From the NCBI GenBank assembly GCA_035541895.1, contig DATKMK010000021.1, positions 79,702 through 143,701 of the forward strand: a stretch of DNA of 64,000 nucleotides, read 5' to 3'. The position numbers and the translations under genes were made by a program. Source of the stretch: DATKMK01 sp035541895 (GTDB lineage: Bacteria; Desulfobacterota; Binatia; HRBIN30; JACQVA1). Shown here piece after piece: positions 41,241-50,378 of this stretch. How positions within the stretch are numbered: position 1 is the first letter of the stretch; each line of letters opens with the position of its first letter. The notes below the pieces were generated by a model. That model searched no databases. It was given only the letters and a program-made list of their open reading frames with translations, and was not told the DNA's origin.

Positions 41241-42317
41241 ATGAAAGCCGCAGTATTCTACGGCGTCGATCGCCCGGTGGCGGTCGAAGAAGTCGCGATC
41301 AAGGATCCCGGCCCAGGCGAGGTGCGGATCGCGCTCAAAGCCGCGGGATTGTGTCACTCCGATCTCAGCGTGATCGATGGAACAATTCCCTACCCGACGC
41401 CGGTGGTGTTGGGGCACGAGGGTGCGGGAGTGATCGAGGCGGTGGGTGCGGGCGTGACGTCGGTGGAGGAGGGCGACACCGTCATCATTTCTACCCTCTC
41501 GCACTGCGGCCGCTGCCGAGCTTGCGAGGTGGGTCGGCCGACCGAATGCCGCAACGCGCCGAGCCCCAAGGACGCGAAGCCGTTCTCGGTCGCCGGCAAG
41601 CCGGCGTTCCAATTTGCCAACGGCTCGGTGTTCGCCGAGTACACGGTCGTGCGCGAACAAGGCGCCATTCCCATCGACGCGCGCGTGCCGTTCGATCGCG
41701 CGTGCTTGATCGGCTGCGGCATTATGACCGGCTTCGGTGCGGTGGTGAATCGCGCCAAGGTCGAAACCGGCGCGACGATGGCGGTGTTCGGTGTCGGCGG
41801 CATCGGACTCAATTGCGTGCAAGGCGGCGTGATGTCGGGCGCGTCGAAAATCATCGCCGTCGACGTGATGCCCCAAAAAATGGAATGGGCGAAGCGCTTC
41901 GGCGCAACCCACACGATCGACAGCTCGAAAGACGATCCGGTTGCGGTGATCAAGGATCTCACGCACGGCGGCGCCGACTACACGTTCGAAGCGGTCGGCA
42001 ACATTTCGGTCATCAAGCAAGCACTCGAAGCCTTGGGTCCGGGCGGCGCGTTGACCATCGTTGGCGTGCCGAAACTGGGCACCAGCTTGGATTTCGTGGT
42101 CCACGCGCTCTATCAAAACAAGGCGATTCTCGGTTGTCGCTACGGCACCGCGCGCCCGCGCGTCGACTTCCCGATGTTGGCCGACCTCTATCTGAGCGGT
42201 CGGCTCAAGATCGACGAATTGATCACCGCGCACTATCCATTGCACGAATTCGATCGCGCGCTTGCCGATCTCCGCCAGGGCAATCTCGCGCGCGGCGTCT
42301 TTGATCTCACACGATGA
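41241..42317 (+). CDS. Zinc-dependent alcohol dehydrogenase
   Basis: ATG 41241 is preferred over an in-frame GTG at 41226. The 358-residue MDR protein has catalytic zinc ligands in GLCHSDLSV and LGHEGAGVIEAVG, structural zinc cysteines in SHCGRCRACEVGRPTEC, and the NAD loop VFGVGGIGLNCVQG. It converts an alcohol to the aldehyde used by the preceding ALDH, or the reverse. It lies 22 bases downstream of the ALDH gene in the same operon. Confidence 0.93.
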   Translation: MKAAVFYGVDRPVAVEEVAIKDPGPGEVRIALKAAGLCHSDLSVIDGTIPYPTPVVLGHEGAGVIEAVGAGVTSVEEGDTVIISTLSHCGRCRACEVGRPTECRNAPSPKDAKPFSVAGKPAFQFANGSVFAEYTVVREQGAIPIDARVPFDRACLIGCGIMTGFGAVVNRAKVETGATMAVFGVGGIGLNCVQGGVMSGASKIIAVDVMPQKMEWAKRFGATHTIDSSKDDPVAVIKDLTHGGADYTFEAVGNISVIKQALEALGPGGALTIVGVPKLGTSLDFVVHALYQNKAILGCRYGTARPRVDFPMLADLYLSGRLKIDELITAHYPLHEFDRALADLRQGNLARGVFDLTR

Positions 42318-42345
42318 ACGTTGGGAACTGATCGAGGAGGAAACC

Positions 42346-43416
42346 ATGGGCAAGTACGGCCATCATGTCATCGATGCGGACGGACACGGCGGCGATTTAC
42401 CGAACTGGCAGGCGCGCATCCCGGCACAGTTTCAACCCAAATGGGAGCAACGTCGCGAGCGCATCAAAACCCACTTCGCCAATCTCGTCGGCGTCGGCGT
42501 CAAGAGCACCAAAGGCACCGCGAAGATCGATAGCCTCGAACGCGCCGGCATGACCGATCCCAAGTCTCGCTTGGAAGACATGGACCTCGAAGGTATCGAC
42601 GAGACCATCATGTTCCCGGGCGGCGCCGGTGAAGAATGGGCCGGTCTCGATCGCGACTTCGCGATCGCCCTGTGCCGCACACTCAACGATTGCCGCGCCG
42701 AATTCACCCGCTTCAACCCGAAACGGCTCAAGTCGGTGGCCAAGCTGCCGATGATCGATCCCGAGGCGGCAGCCGCCGAGCTGCGCCGCGCGGTCACCGA
42801 GCTGGGCATGGTCGGCATGGTGACGCCGCAACATGTGCGCGACAAAAATCTCGATCATCCGAGCTTCGACGTGGTGTGGCGCGAAGCGGAGCGGCTCGGT
42901 GTCGCGGTGTGTGTGCACGGCGGCGGGCAGGCGATCGATCAAGTACCGATCGGCGTCGACCGTTTCAAGACGCGACTCGAAACGCACGCGTTCACCCATC
43001 CGGTCGGACAGATGCTCGCCGTGATGTCGTTCACCGTCGGCGGCATTCTGCATCGCTTCCCCAAGTTGCGCGTGGCGATCCTCGAGGCCAACGTCGGCTG
43101 GTTGCCGTTTTGGCTGGAGCGCCTCGATGAGCACTGGGAGCTCACGCCCGAGCAGGCCCCCAACATCGATCGCAAGCCGAGCGAATACTTCCTCTCGGGC
43201 CGTTGCTTCATCGGCTGCGATCCGGACGAGAGCACGATCCCGGCGGTGGTGAACGCGCTCGGCGAAGACGTCGTCGTGTACGCCTCCGACTACTGTCACT
43301 GGGATTGCGCGTTCCCGAACACGGTGAAGATCATCGAAGAGCGTGCCGACTTGAGCGCCACCAGCAAGGAGCACATCTTCCACGCCAACCCGGCGCGCCT
43401 CTACGGGCTCTCGTGA
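42346..43416 (+). CDS. Amidohydrolase family protein (ACMSD-like, PF04909)
   Basis: ATG 42346 follows GAGGAAACC. The 356-residue TIM-barrel protein has metal-binding candidates in HVIDADGHGGD, VCVHGGGQAIDQ and VYASDYCHWDCAFPNT. The family includes non-oxidative decarboxylases and ring-opening hydrolases acting on pathway intermediates. The usual DxHxH start is replaced by DADGH, as in the subgroup that neighbours LLM monooxygenases in actinobacterial and proteobacterial catabolic operons. Confidence 0.9.
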   Translation: MGKYGHHVIDADGHGGDLPNWQARIPAQFQPKWEQRRERIKTHFANLVGVGVKSTKGTAKIDSLERAGMTDPKSRLEDMDLEGIDETIMFPGGAGEEWAGLDRDFAIALCRTLNDCRAEFTRFNPKRLKSVAKLPMIDPEAAAAELRRAVTELGMVGMVTPQHVRDKNLDHPSFDVVWREAERLGVAVCVHGGGQAIDQVPIGVDRFKTRLETHAFTHPVGQMLAVMSFTVGGILHRFPKLRVAILEANVGWLPFWLERLDEHWELTPEQAPNIDRKPSEYFLSGRCFIGCDPDESTIPAVVNALGEDVVVYASDYCHWDCAFPNTVKIIEERADLSATSKEHIFHANPARLYGLS

Positions 43417-43447
43417 GACGATCAGGCGACGTCGTTCCAATCGCACC

Positions 43448-44071
43448 ATGCCGATTGACCTGAAGGAGCTGCTCGGGCCGGCGCACACGGCATTGCTGCT
43501 GATGGAATGCCAGGAAGGCATCATCGGTAGCGGGGGCGGTGGGCGACTGAGTGCATTGTCCGACGCAGTCGCGCGGCACGGGACTATTGCGCAGATCGGC
43601 CGCCTACTGGCCGCGGCGCGGCGAGCGAAGGTACCGGTTTTCTATCTGACGATTGCGCGACGGGCCGACAACGCCGGCGCAACCGCCAATTGCCTGCTGC
43701 TGGCTTTGGGCCGTAAGGGTACGCCGCTGCTACCGGGTTCACCGCAACAGGCCGTCGTGTCCGCGCTTGCGCCGGAGGCCGGGGACTTTGTCGTGAATCG
43801 CCTCCACGGCATCACACCGTTCCACGCCGGCGAACTCGACCAACTGCTGCGCAACCTCGGTGTGAAAACGGTGGTAGCCGCCGGTGTCTCGGTCAACGTC
43901 GGCATCACCGGAATGACCATCGAGGCGTTGAACTGTGGATATCAAGTGGTGATTCCGCGCGAGGCGGTTGCTGGTACGCCCGACCAGTACGTCGACGCCG
44001 TCTTCGAGAACACGTTGCGATTGCTCGCGACCATCACGAGCGTCGACGAAGTCGTCTCAGCGTGGCAATAG
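43448..44071 (+). CDS. Isochorismatase-fold protein without the catalytic Cys
   Basis: A 207-residue cysteine-hydrolase-fold protein. The first catalytic residue, normally Asp in DMQ, is Glu here (LLLMECQEGIIGS). The Lys region (VVNRLHGITPFH) has Arg, and the nucleophile motif reads VAAGVSVNVGITGMTIEA with no Cys. This subgroup is therefore probably not a standard amidase; it may have another activity or be structural. It follows the amidohydrolase by 31 bases. Confidence 0.85.
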   Translation: MPIDLKELLGPAHTALLLMECQEGIIGSGGGGRLSALSDAVARHGTIAQIGRLLAAARRAKVPVFYLTIARRADNAGATANCLLLALGRKGTPLLPGSPQQAVVSALAPEAGDFVVNRLHGITPFHAGELDQLLRNLGVKTVVAAGVSVNVGITGMTIEALNCGYQVVIPREAVAGTPDQYVDAVFENTLRLLATITSVDEVVSAWQ

Positions 44072-44103
44072 CAATTGGACTGACAGCGAAGCTCCCGCTG
44101 CAC

Positions 44104-44868
44104 ATGTCGATCGCACGATTCGCCGACCGCACCGCCTACATCACGGGAGCGGGCTCCGGCCTCGGCCGCGCCACCGCGCAGCGGTTTGCGAGCGAGGGGG
44201 CGCGCGTCTTCGCCGCCGACGTGAACGAAGTCGGCATCGCGGAAACCGTCGCCGCGATTCGCCAATCCGGCGGCGTCGCCGCCGGCGGCGTGTGCGATGT
44301 TTCGCGCATGGACTCGGTGCGTACGTCGATCGCGGGCGCGGTCGAAACGTTCGGTGGAATCAGCATCCTCATCAACGCCGCCGGCGTCGGGAAGAGCGCA
44401 CGATTGGAAGAGATCGACGAGGCTGAGTGGCAACGCGTGATCGGCGTGAATTTGACCGGCGTGTTTCACACCACCAAGGTCGCGATCGAGCACTTGTTGA
44501 AACAACCGGGCGGCAATATCGTCAACATCGCCTCGACCGCCGGCGTGCGCGGCCAGGCCTACAATTCGCACTACGCCGCGTCCAAGGCGGGGTTGCTGAA
44601 TTTCACCAAATCCATCGCCCTCGAGTTCGTGAGCCGGGGGCTGCGCGCCAACTGTGTCTGCCCGGGCGGCGTGATGACTCCGCTGCTGCAACACTTCATC
44701 CCGCGCGACGACTTCGAGCCACCGCTGATGGCGTACTACATGCCGCCGATTCCGCACAAGTTGGGGGCGCCGGAGGATGTCGCGGCGGTGATTACCTTTC
44801 TGGCCTCCGACGAAGCCCGCATGATCAACGGCGTTGCATTGCCGGCGGATTTCGGAACGTTGGCGTGA
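44104..44868 (+). CDS. SDR family oxidoreductase
   Basis: ATG 44104 (MSIARFADRTAYITGAGSGLG) is preferred to GTG 44062 in the same frame. The 254-residue classical SDR has TGAGSGLG, INAAGVGKS in place of NNAG, catalytic Ser in NIASTAGVRG and YAASKAGLLNF. The end, MINGVALPADFGTLA, is a typical final strand. Probably oxidises a hydroxyacyl-CoA or cyclic alcohol in the operon's pathway. Confidence 0.92.
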   Translation: MSIARFADRTAYITGAGSGLGRATAQRFASEGARVFAADVNEVGIAETVAAIRQSGGVAAGGVCDVSRMDSVRTSIAGAVETFGGISILINAAGVGKSARLEEIDEAEWQRVIGVNLTGVFHTTKVAIEHLLKQPGGNIVNIASTAGVRGQAYNSHYAASKAGLLNFTKSIALEFVSRGLRANCVCPGGVMTPLLQHFIPRDDFEPPLMAYYMPPIPHKLGAPEDVAAVITFLASDEARMINGVALPADFGTLA

Positions 44869-44872
44869 TACG

Positions 44873-46384
44873 ATGCTGATCCTCGATGTCGTCGCCGAGC
44901 GTGCCGCCGCGCGCGGCGATCACCCGTTCATTCTGCATGCCGACCGGCGTGTGAGTTATCGCGAGTTCGACCGACTCACCAACCAAGCGGCGAACGCACT
45001 GATCGATCTCGGCATTCGCAAGGGCGATCGGGTTACGGTGGCGATGAGCAACTCGGTCGAGTACCTCGTCGCCGCGTTCGGCGTTTTGAAAGCCGGTGCG
45101 ATCTACAATCCGGTCAACCCCGCGCTCGGGAGCCAGGAGCTTGGCTACATCATCAATCATGCCGGCCCGGCCGCGATCATCACCGAGCCCGGCAGTGCGA
45201 AGAACATCATCGCCCCCGAATTGCAGCGTCCGGTTGGTTGTCGGCTGGCGGCGTTCGGCGAGGTCGCCGGCGCCCTCCGATTCGACGAGTTGGTCGATTG
45301 CAGCGCCGAGATCCATCCGCCGGTCTCGATCGGCGCCAACGATGCCTCGACGTTGCTCTACACCTCGGGAACCACGGGCAATCCCAAGGGCGTGCTGTTC
45401 CATCATCGCAGCACCGGCGCCGCCGGCGAACACTTCCTGACGGCGCTCGGGATCACGCAGGACGATACCATCGTCACCGTCACGCCGCTGTTTCACGGCA
45501 ACGCGTGGGGCGCCACGGTGACCGCGCTACAAGCCGGCGGCACGATCGCGTTTCCGGCGGCGTTTCACGCCTCAGAATTCTGGCCGCTGGTGCACGCCTC
45601 GGGAGCCACCGTTGTGTATACCCTCGGCACCGTGCTGGCGATGCTGCTGACGCGCGAGCGGTCGGAACTCGAACGCACCCACAAGCTGCGCGTGATCCTC
45701 GGGTTGGGCAGCGCGCCGATTCGCGAGCAGATTCTCACGCGCTTCGGCGTGCGATACGTCGCGGAGTGTTTCGGGTCGACCGACGCCGGTGTGGTGACGA
45801 TCGAGCCGCTCGGTGCCGCGCCGCGCGCGGGCTCGGCCGGTCCGCCCGTGCCCGGGGTCGAGATTCACATCCTTGACGACGAGGGGCACGTGCTCAAGGC
45901 GCGCGAGACCGGCGAGATTGTGATTCGCTCGCCGCACTGCATGGCGGCGTATTTCCGCGATCCGGAACAGACCGCGCAGGCGTTGCGCGACGGCTGGTTC
46001 TACACCGGCGACCTCGGGTACCTCGACGAGGAGGGCTGGCTGTACTTCGTCGATCGCAAGCGCGACGTCATTCGACGCGGCGGCGAGAACATCTCGTCGG
46101 TGTTGATCGAGAAGACGCTGCGCGAACATCCGAAGGTCGTCGAAGCGGCGGTGATCGGCGTCCCCGATCCGGTGCTGGGCCAGGAAGTGAAGGCATTCAT
46201 CGTCGCGAAGGAGCCGGTTGCGGCCGATGAGCTGCGCGTCTTTGCCGCTGAGCGTCTGGCGAAGTTTCAAGTGCCGCGCTTGTGGGAATTCCGCGACGCG
46301 CTGCCGAAGACACCGTCGCAACGCGTCGAGAAGTACAAGCTGCGCCAAGAATCGGGCGGCAGCGACAAACCACTGCTCGGGTGA
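44873..46384 (+). CDS. AMP-forming acyl-CoA synthetase (class I adenylating enzyme)
   Basis: ATG 44873 lies four bases after the SDR stop. The 503-residue ligase has the phosphate-binding loop TLLYTSGTTGNPKGVLFHH, adenine motif AECFGSTDAGVV, GWFYTGDLGYLDEEGWLYF, hinge DRKRDVIRRGGENIS and catalytic Lys near the end (TPSQRVEKYKLR). It activates a carboxylic acid as its CoA thioester, feeding the CoA-dependent enzymes of this region. No signal or membrane segment. Confidence 0.93.
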   Translation: MLILDVVAERAAARGDHPFILHADRRVSYREFDRLTNQAANALIDLGIRKGDRVTVAMSNSVEYLVAAFGVLKAGAIYNPVNPALGSQELGYIINHAGPAAIITEPGSAKNIIAPELQRPVGCRLAAFGEVAGALRFDELVDCSAEIHPPVSIGANDASTLLYTSGTTGNPKGVLFHHRSTGAAGEHFLTALGITQDDTIVTVTPLFHGNAWGATVTALQAGGTIAFPAAFHASEFWPLVHASGATVVYTLGTVLAMLLTRERSELERTHKLRVILGLGSAPIREQILTRFGVRYVAECFGSTDAGVVTIEPLGAAPRAGSAGPPVPGVEIHILDDEGHVLKARETGEIVIRSPHCMAAYFRDPEQTAQALRDGWFYTGDLGYLDEEGWLYFVDRKRDVIRRGGENISSVLIEKTLREHPKVVEAAVIGVPDPVLGQEVKAFIVAKEPVAADELRVFAAERLAKFQVPRLWEFRDALPKTPSQRVEKYKLRQESGGSDKPLLG

Positions 46385-46403
46385 AATCCGTGCCCCGCCG
46401 GGC

Positions 46404-47024
46404 TCAGCGCCGGCGGGCCGGTCGATCGAGCAGCGCGTCCAGATAGGCGAGCTGCATCTGCTTGAGTTCCTCGATCAACGTGCGGGACTGAGCGCTGGAC
46501 TCGAACAGCGCCAGATCGAGTACGGCGACCGCGGTTTCGATGAGCACCCGCGCCATCGTTGTCAGTCGCGCGTGCGGCACGTCGACGCCGCGCCGAGCCA
46601 GGGCCGACGCGAGTTGACGGGCGAGGCGCTGGTTGTCGCGGCGATCGATGGCTTGCAACTCGGGGAGCGCGCGCATCGCGCGCCGGACCGCGAGGCCACC
46701 CGAAACGCGACGGATGCCGGCGATGAAGGTGTCGACGTATCCCGTCCACAGCTCGCGCCAATCGCGGCGACGGTCGGCGAGGGCGCCGAAGCCGTCGAAC
46801 CACTCGTCCCACTCCAGTGCCAGACGCTCCGCCACGCCGCTGAGCACAGCCAGTTTGTTGGGGAAGTAGCGGTATACGGTGCGTACCCGCACTGCCGCAC
46901 GCGCCGCCAGCGCGTTGGTGTTGAAGGCCTCGACGCCGACCTCGTCGATCAGCGCCGCTGCAGTTTCGAGAATGAGATCGACGGTCTTGCGTGCGCGTTC
47001 CTGAACTGGTTGTCGGCGCGCCAT
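46404..47024 (-). CDS. TetR family transcriptional regulator
   Basis: About 206 residues from ATG 47024 (MARRQPVQERARK); ATG 47066 is an alternative. The N-terminal helix-turn-helix is FNTNALAARAAVRVRTVYRYFPNKLAVL. The C-terminal domain is helical. It is divergent from the flavoprotein gene at 47149, with a 6-4-6 inverted repeat on the intervening promoter. Presumed repressor of that gene, possibly also of the convergent operon end. Confidence 0.87.
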   Translation of the reverse strand: MARRQPVQERARKTVDLILETAAALIDEVGVEAFNTNALAARAAVRVRTVYRYFPNKLAVLSGVAERLALEWDEWFDGFGALADRRRDWRELWTGYVDTFIAGIRRVSGGLAVRRAMRALPELQAIDRRDNQRLARQLASALARRGVDVPHARLTTMARVLIETAVAVLDLALFESSAQSRTLIEELKQMQLAYLDALLDRPARRR

Positions 47025-47090
47025 CAGGTGCGGCGGACCCTTCCGTGTTCGGTGCGTCGCCGCCATGCCGTCAGTGTACCGGGTCCGTAG

Positions 47091-47124
47091 TTGACGGTCC
47101 AGTCTAAGGGGAGTAAAAACTCCC
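47091..47124 (+). promoter_or_regulatory. Candidate promoter and operator before the FAD oxidoreductase gene
   Basis: TTGACG (47091-47096), a 17-base spacer and TAAAAA (47114-47119) form a promoter facing the gene at 47149. GGGAGT (47109-47114) and ACTCCC (47119-47124) are perfect inverted arms around AAAA, straddling the -10 box. This is a plausible operator for the divergent TetR. Confidence 0.65.
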
Positions 47125-47148
47125 TAACATCCGCCGGCGAGGTGCGCC

Positions 47149-48507
47149 ATGACCATCAGCCAACTGACCCGATACGAAGAGACGTCATTTTGGGCGCGCA
47201 GCTACGGCGAGTACCGGCCGAATCCGCCGGTGGGGGGCGACTCCCAGGTCGACGTCGCGATCATCGGCGGCGGATTCACCGGGCTCAGCACCGCGATCGA
47301 ATTCAAGCGCGACCATCCCGGTGCCTCGGTCGCCGTGCTCGAAGCCGCGGTCGTCGGGTACGGCGCCAGCGGGCGCAACGGCGGATTCAACATGAAACTG
47401 TTCGGGCTCGAACCCGACTTCACGAAATTCCGCTGGGGGCGCGAGCAGACGATCGCGGCGCACCGGTACATGCAGCGCGCGGTCGCCTGGGTGAAGACAC
47501 TGATCGAGGACAACCACCTAGACTCCGATTATCGGCATACCGGCATGTTCCGCGTGAGTTACAGCCCCGCGCAACTGCGGCGACTGGAGAAGACGTACCA
47601 ATTCATGCAGGACCTCGGCATCGACGATGACGTGTCGCTCTGCAGCCGCGGACAGATGCAAGCGGAGTTTCACACCGACCGCTACGCGGGTGCACTGTAC
47701 GAACGCGAGACCGGCATCCTGAATCCCTGCAAGCATGTCCGCGAACTCAAGCGATTGGCGGCCGCCGCCGGCGCGACGGTGTACGAACTGAGTCCAGTCG
47801 ATTTGGTCACGCGCCGCGGTGGGAAGATCCAGTTGCAGACGGCGGGTGGTGGGGTAACCGCCGACAAACTCGTCGTCGCGACCAACGCCTACTCGCGTTC
47901 GCTGAAAGGCCTGCCGCAACTCGCGGCGCGCCAGATGCCGATGTGGACGTTCCAGGTGGTGACGGCGCCGCTCACCGATGCGCAATGGGAGAGCATCGGC
48001 TGGAAGCAGCAGCAGTCATTCGAAGACAACCGCCAACTCGTGCACTATTTCCGGCCGACCGTCGACGGGCGCATCACGATGGGCGGCGGCGATATCACGA
48101 CCCCCTCGGATGACAGCTTCGATCACGACTTCCACCCCCGCATCTGGCGCCACTGCGAGGCACACCTCAAGTGGATCTTTCCTCAACTGCGCGACGTACC
48201 GATCGCGTATCGCTGGGGCGGGCCGGTGTCGGTAAACCTCGACATGACGCCGGAGATCGGTTTCCTCGGTGATGAACGGGTGATCTTCTCGACCGGGTGC
48301 ATCGGCCACGGGGTGTCACTCACGCACCTCAACGGCCGGCTGATCGCGGATCTCCTGAGCGGGCGCCCGACCGAGTTGACCGAGTTCTGGATCGTCAACC
48401 GCAAGGCGATCCGGTGGCCGCCGGAACCGATTTCATTTCTCGGCCGACACCTCATTCACAACGGGCTGCGTCTGTGGGACTACTTCGAGCAGCGAAGCGC
48501 CTCGTGA
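47149..48507 (+). CDS. FAD-dependent oxidoreductase of the DAO family (PuuB-like)
   Basis: A 452-residue flavoprotein with FAD-binding VDVAIIGGGFTGLSTAIEF, ARGINE/Gly segment YGASGRNGGFNMKLF (flavin attachment region of amine and glycine oxidases) and C-terminal STGCIGHGVSLTHLNGRLIA. Closest pattern is gamma-glutamylputrescine or related amine oxidase: RYEETSFWARSYGEYRPNPP resembles that N-terminus. It probably deaminates an amine or amino acid. It has its own promoter and operator. Confidence 0.9.
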   Translation: MTISQLTRYEETSFWARSYGEYRPNPPVGGDSQVDVAIIGGGFTGLSTAIEFKRDHPGASVAVLEAAVVGYGASGRNGGFNMKLFGLEPDFTKFRWGREQTIAAHRYMQRAVAWVKTLIEDNHLDSDYRHTGMFRVSYSPAQLRRLEKTYQFMQDLGIDDDVSLCSRGQMQAEFHTDRYAGALYERETGILNPCKHVRELKRLAAAAGATVYELSPVDLVTRRGGKIQLQTAGGGVTADKLVVATNAYSRSLKGLPQLAARQMPMWTFQVVTAPLTDAQWESIGWKQQQSFEDNRQLVHYFRPTVDGRITMGGGDITTPSDDSFDHDFHPRIWRHCEAHLKWIFPQLRDVPIAYRWGGPVSVNLDMTPEIGFLGDERVIFSTGCIGHGVSLTHLNGRLIADLLSGRPTELTEFWIVNRKAIRWPPEPISFLGRHLIHNGLRLWDYFEQRSAS

Positions 48508-48516
48508 GTCGCACCA

Positions 48517-50238
48517 TCAACTGTGCACGGTGACCGTCTCGGTGTCGCGTCCGGAGCGGAGGATCCGGCCGGGGAGATTACCGGTTTCCTTGCCATGGCT
48601 GACGATCTCGATGCCGTTCACGAGCACATGTTCGATCCCGCGCGCGCCGGCGAACAGCCGATCGGATTTGCCCGGAAGATCGGCGCGCATGCGGATCGGC
48701 TCCGATGCAACCGTATCGGGGTCGAACAATACCAGATCCGCGTGCCATCCGAGGGCGATCCGGCCGCGTTCCTTCAAACCGAAGAAGCGGGCAGGCACGT
48801 CGGTGATCATGTGCACGGCCTCTTCGAGCGAGAGGAGTTGGCGCTCGCGCACGACGTCGCCGAGGAGGAGCGTCGGGTAGCGCGCGCCACACATGCGATC
48901 CAGGTGTGCGCCGGCGTCGGAACCGCCGATCATCGCACGTTCGTCGCGCCACACGTGGAGGCGTAGCTTCCAGCTTTCCGCATCGTCGTCCGACGGCTGC
49001 GGCCACAGGCCGGTGCGGAGATCGTCGGCGACGACGATATCGAAGAGCGTCTCGAATGGATCGGTGCCGTGCTCGCTGGCGATCTCGGCCACCGTGCGTC
49101 CGGTGAGTCCGGCGTTCTGCGGTGCGAAGGTTTCGCCGATTTCGTACGCACCCCAACGCTGGAGACTGACGAGCGCGCCGGTGACGGCTTCGGCGCTCGT
49201 ACGCATCTTGCGGCGCGTTGCCGGATCGGCGAGCGCGCGCGCCCGTTCCGGCAGCGGGAGATCGAGAATCGGCGCCCACCCCGGTAACAGGTTGAGCGCG
49301 CAATAGTCGAGAAAGCTCATTTTGACGCCGCCGAGCATCGGCATGGTGAGCGCTACGATTCGTGCGCCCGCGCGCTTGGCGCGTGTACCCGCCGACAATT
49401 GATGCTCGTGCCGTCCGCGATTGGCGGCGGACACCTGCATGACGTTCCAATTCAACGGGCGATTGGCGGCGCGCGACATCGCGATCATCAAGTTGACCTC
49501 GGCGTCGCCGAACTGGGTCATGCAGCCGTCGACGATCAGTTCGAGCGTGGTGCCGGGATGCTCGCCCACCGCTTTGGAAAACGCCAGCATCTCCTCCGGA
49601 CCACCGAAACGAGAGGGAACCGGATTGCCGTCGCCGTCCGAGTGGGTGAAGGCTTGCGACGATGAGAAGCCGAAACCGCCGGCGGTGAGCGAGTCGTGCA
49701 GCAACTGCACCATCTGCGCGATTTGTTCGGGCGTTGCCGGCGTGCCGACGGCGGCGTCACCCATCACCGAGCGACGCAGCGCACAGTGGCCGACGAGGAA
49801 CGCCGCGTTCAACCCAACGTGGCCTTCGAGCCGATCGAGGTACTGGCCGAAGCTCGACCAGTTCCACTCGATGCCGTTTTCGAGTGCCGGGAGCGGCATC
49901 CCCTCGACCTTCACCATCATGCGGCGAATGTAGTCCGCGTCGCGTGCGCCGATCGGGGCGAGGCTGAAGCCGCAATTGCCGCCGATGACCGACGTGACTC
50001 CGTGCAGATTCGACGGCGTGAGGAACGGATCCCAAAAGATCTGGGCATCGTAGTGCGTGTGCGGGTCGATAAAGCCGGGTGCCAGCGCCAGCCCGGCGGC
50101 GTCGAGGGTCCGCTTCGCGGGTTCGTCCGATTTGCCGATCGCTACAATGCGCCGGTCGCGCACCCCGACGTCGGCGCGGAAGGTCGGCTGTCCGGTGCCG
50201 TCGATGACTGTCGCGTCTTGGATGAGAAGATCCAACAT
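48517..50238 (-). CDS. N-acyl-D-amino-acid deacylase family amidohydrolase
   Basis: A 573-residue metal-dependent hydrolase of the D-aminoacylase group: N-terminal barrel LDLLIQDATVIDGTGQPTF, metal ligands PHTHYDAQIFWDP, GGNCGFSLAPI with a conserved Cys, and GGSDAGAHLDRM. It is convergent with the flavoprotein gene, 9 bases between stops. Family members hydrolyse N-acyl-D-amino acids or related amides and cyclic imides; copies in catabolic regions often act on other amide rings. Confidence 0.88.
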   Translation of the reverse strand: MLDLLIQDATVIDGTGQPTFRADVGVRDRRIVAIGKSDEPAKRTLDAAGLALAPGFIDPHTHYDAQIFWDPFLTPSNLHGVTSVIGGNCGFSLAPIGARDADYIRRMMVKVEGMPLPALENGIEWNWSSFGQYLDRLEGHVGLNAAFLVGHCALRRSVMGDAAVGTPATPEQIAQMVQLLHDSLTAGGFGFSSSQAFTHSDGDGNPVPSRFGGPEEMLAFSKAVGEHPGTTLELIVDGCMTQFGDAEVNLMIAMSRAANRPLNWNVMQVSAANRGRHEHQLSAGTRAKRAGARIVALTMPMLGGVKMSFLDYCALNLLPGWAPILDLPLPERARALADPATRRKMRTSAEAVTGALVSLQRWGAYEIGETFAPQNAGLTGRTVAEIASEHGTDPFETLFDIVVADDLRTGLWPQPSDDDAESWKLRLHVWRDERAMIGGSDAGAHLDRMCGARYPTLLLGDVVRERQLLSLEEAVHMITDVPARFFGLKERGRIALGWHADLVLFDPDTVASEPIRMRADLPGKSDRLFAGARGIEHVLVNGIEIVSHGKETGNLPGRILRSGRDTETVTVHS

Positions 50239-50287
50239 GTCCCGCTCCGATGCCCGAGAAACGTTAGCACGTCATGCCAGATAAACG

Positions 50288-50297
50288 AACAATTGTT
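50288..50297. promoter_or_regulatory. AACAATTGTT palindrome between divergent genes
   Basis: A perfect 10-base palindrome lies between the amidohydrolase start (50238) and the SDR start (50379). It may be an operator serving one or both divergent genes. No clear -35/-10 pair was recognised next to it. Confidence 0.4.
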
Positions 50298-50378
50298 AAC
50301 TGCACGCGCCCCTCGTTGGCATGGCTCGCGGGCCGTGATACTCGCAAGCCAATTCTGGCGGACGAGGACAACCCACTC

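Noticed and set aside
41091..42353. 420-codon minus-strand frame opposite the alcohol dehydrogenase
   Set aside because: Fully antisense to an intact zinc dehydrogenase; composition (His/Arg/Ala) is that of a shadow frame.
50274..50378. 35-codon N-terminal extension of the SDR at 50379
   Set aside because: The extension covers the AACAATTGTT palindrome and adds residues absent from normal SDRs; ATG 50379 places the cofactor loop correctly.
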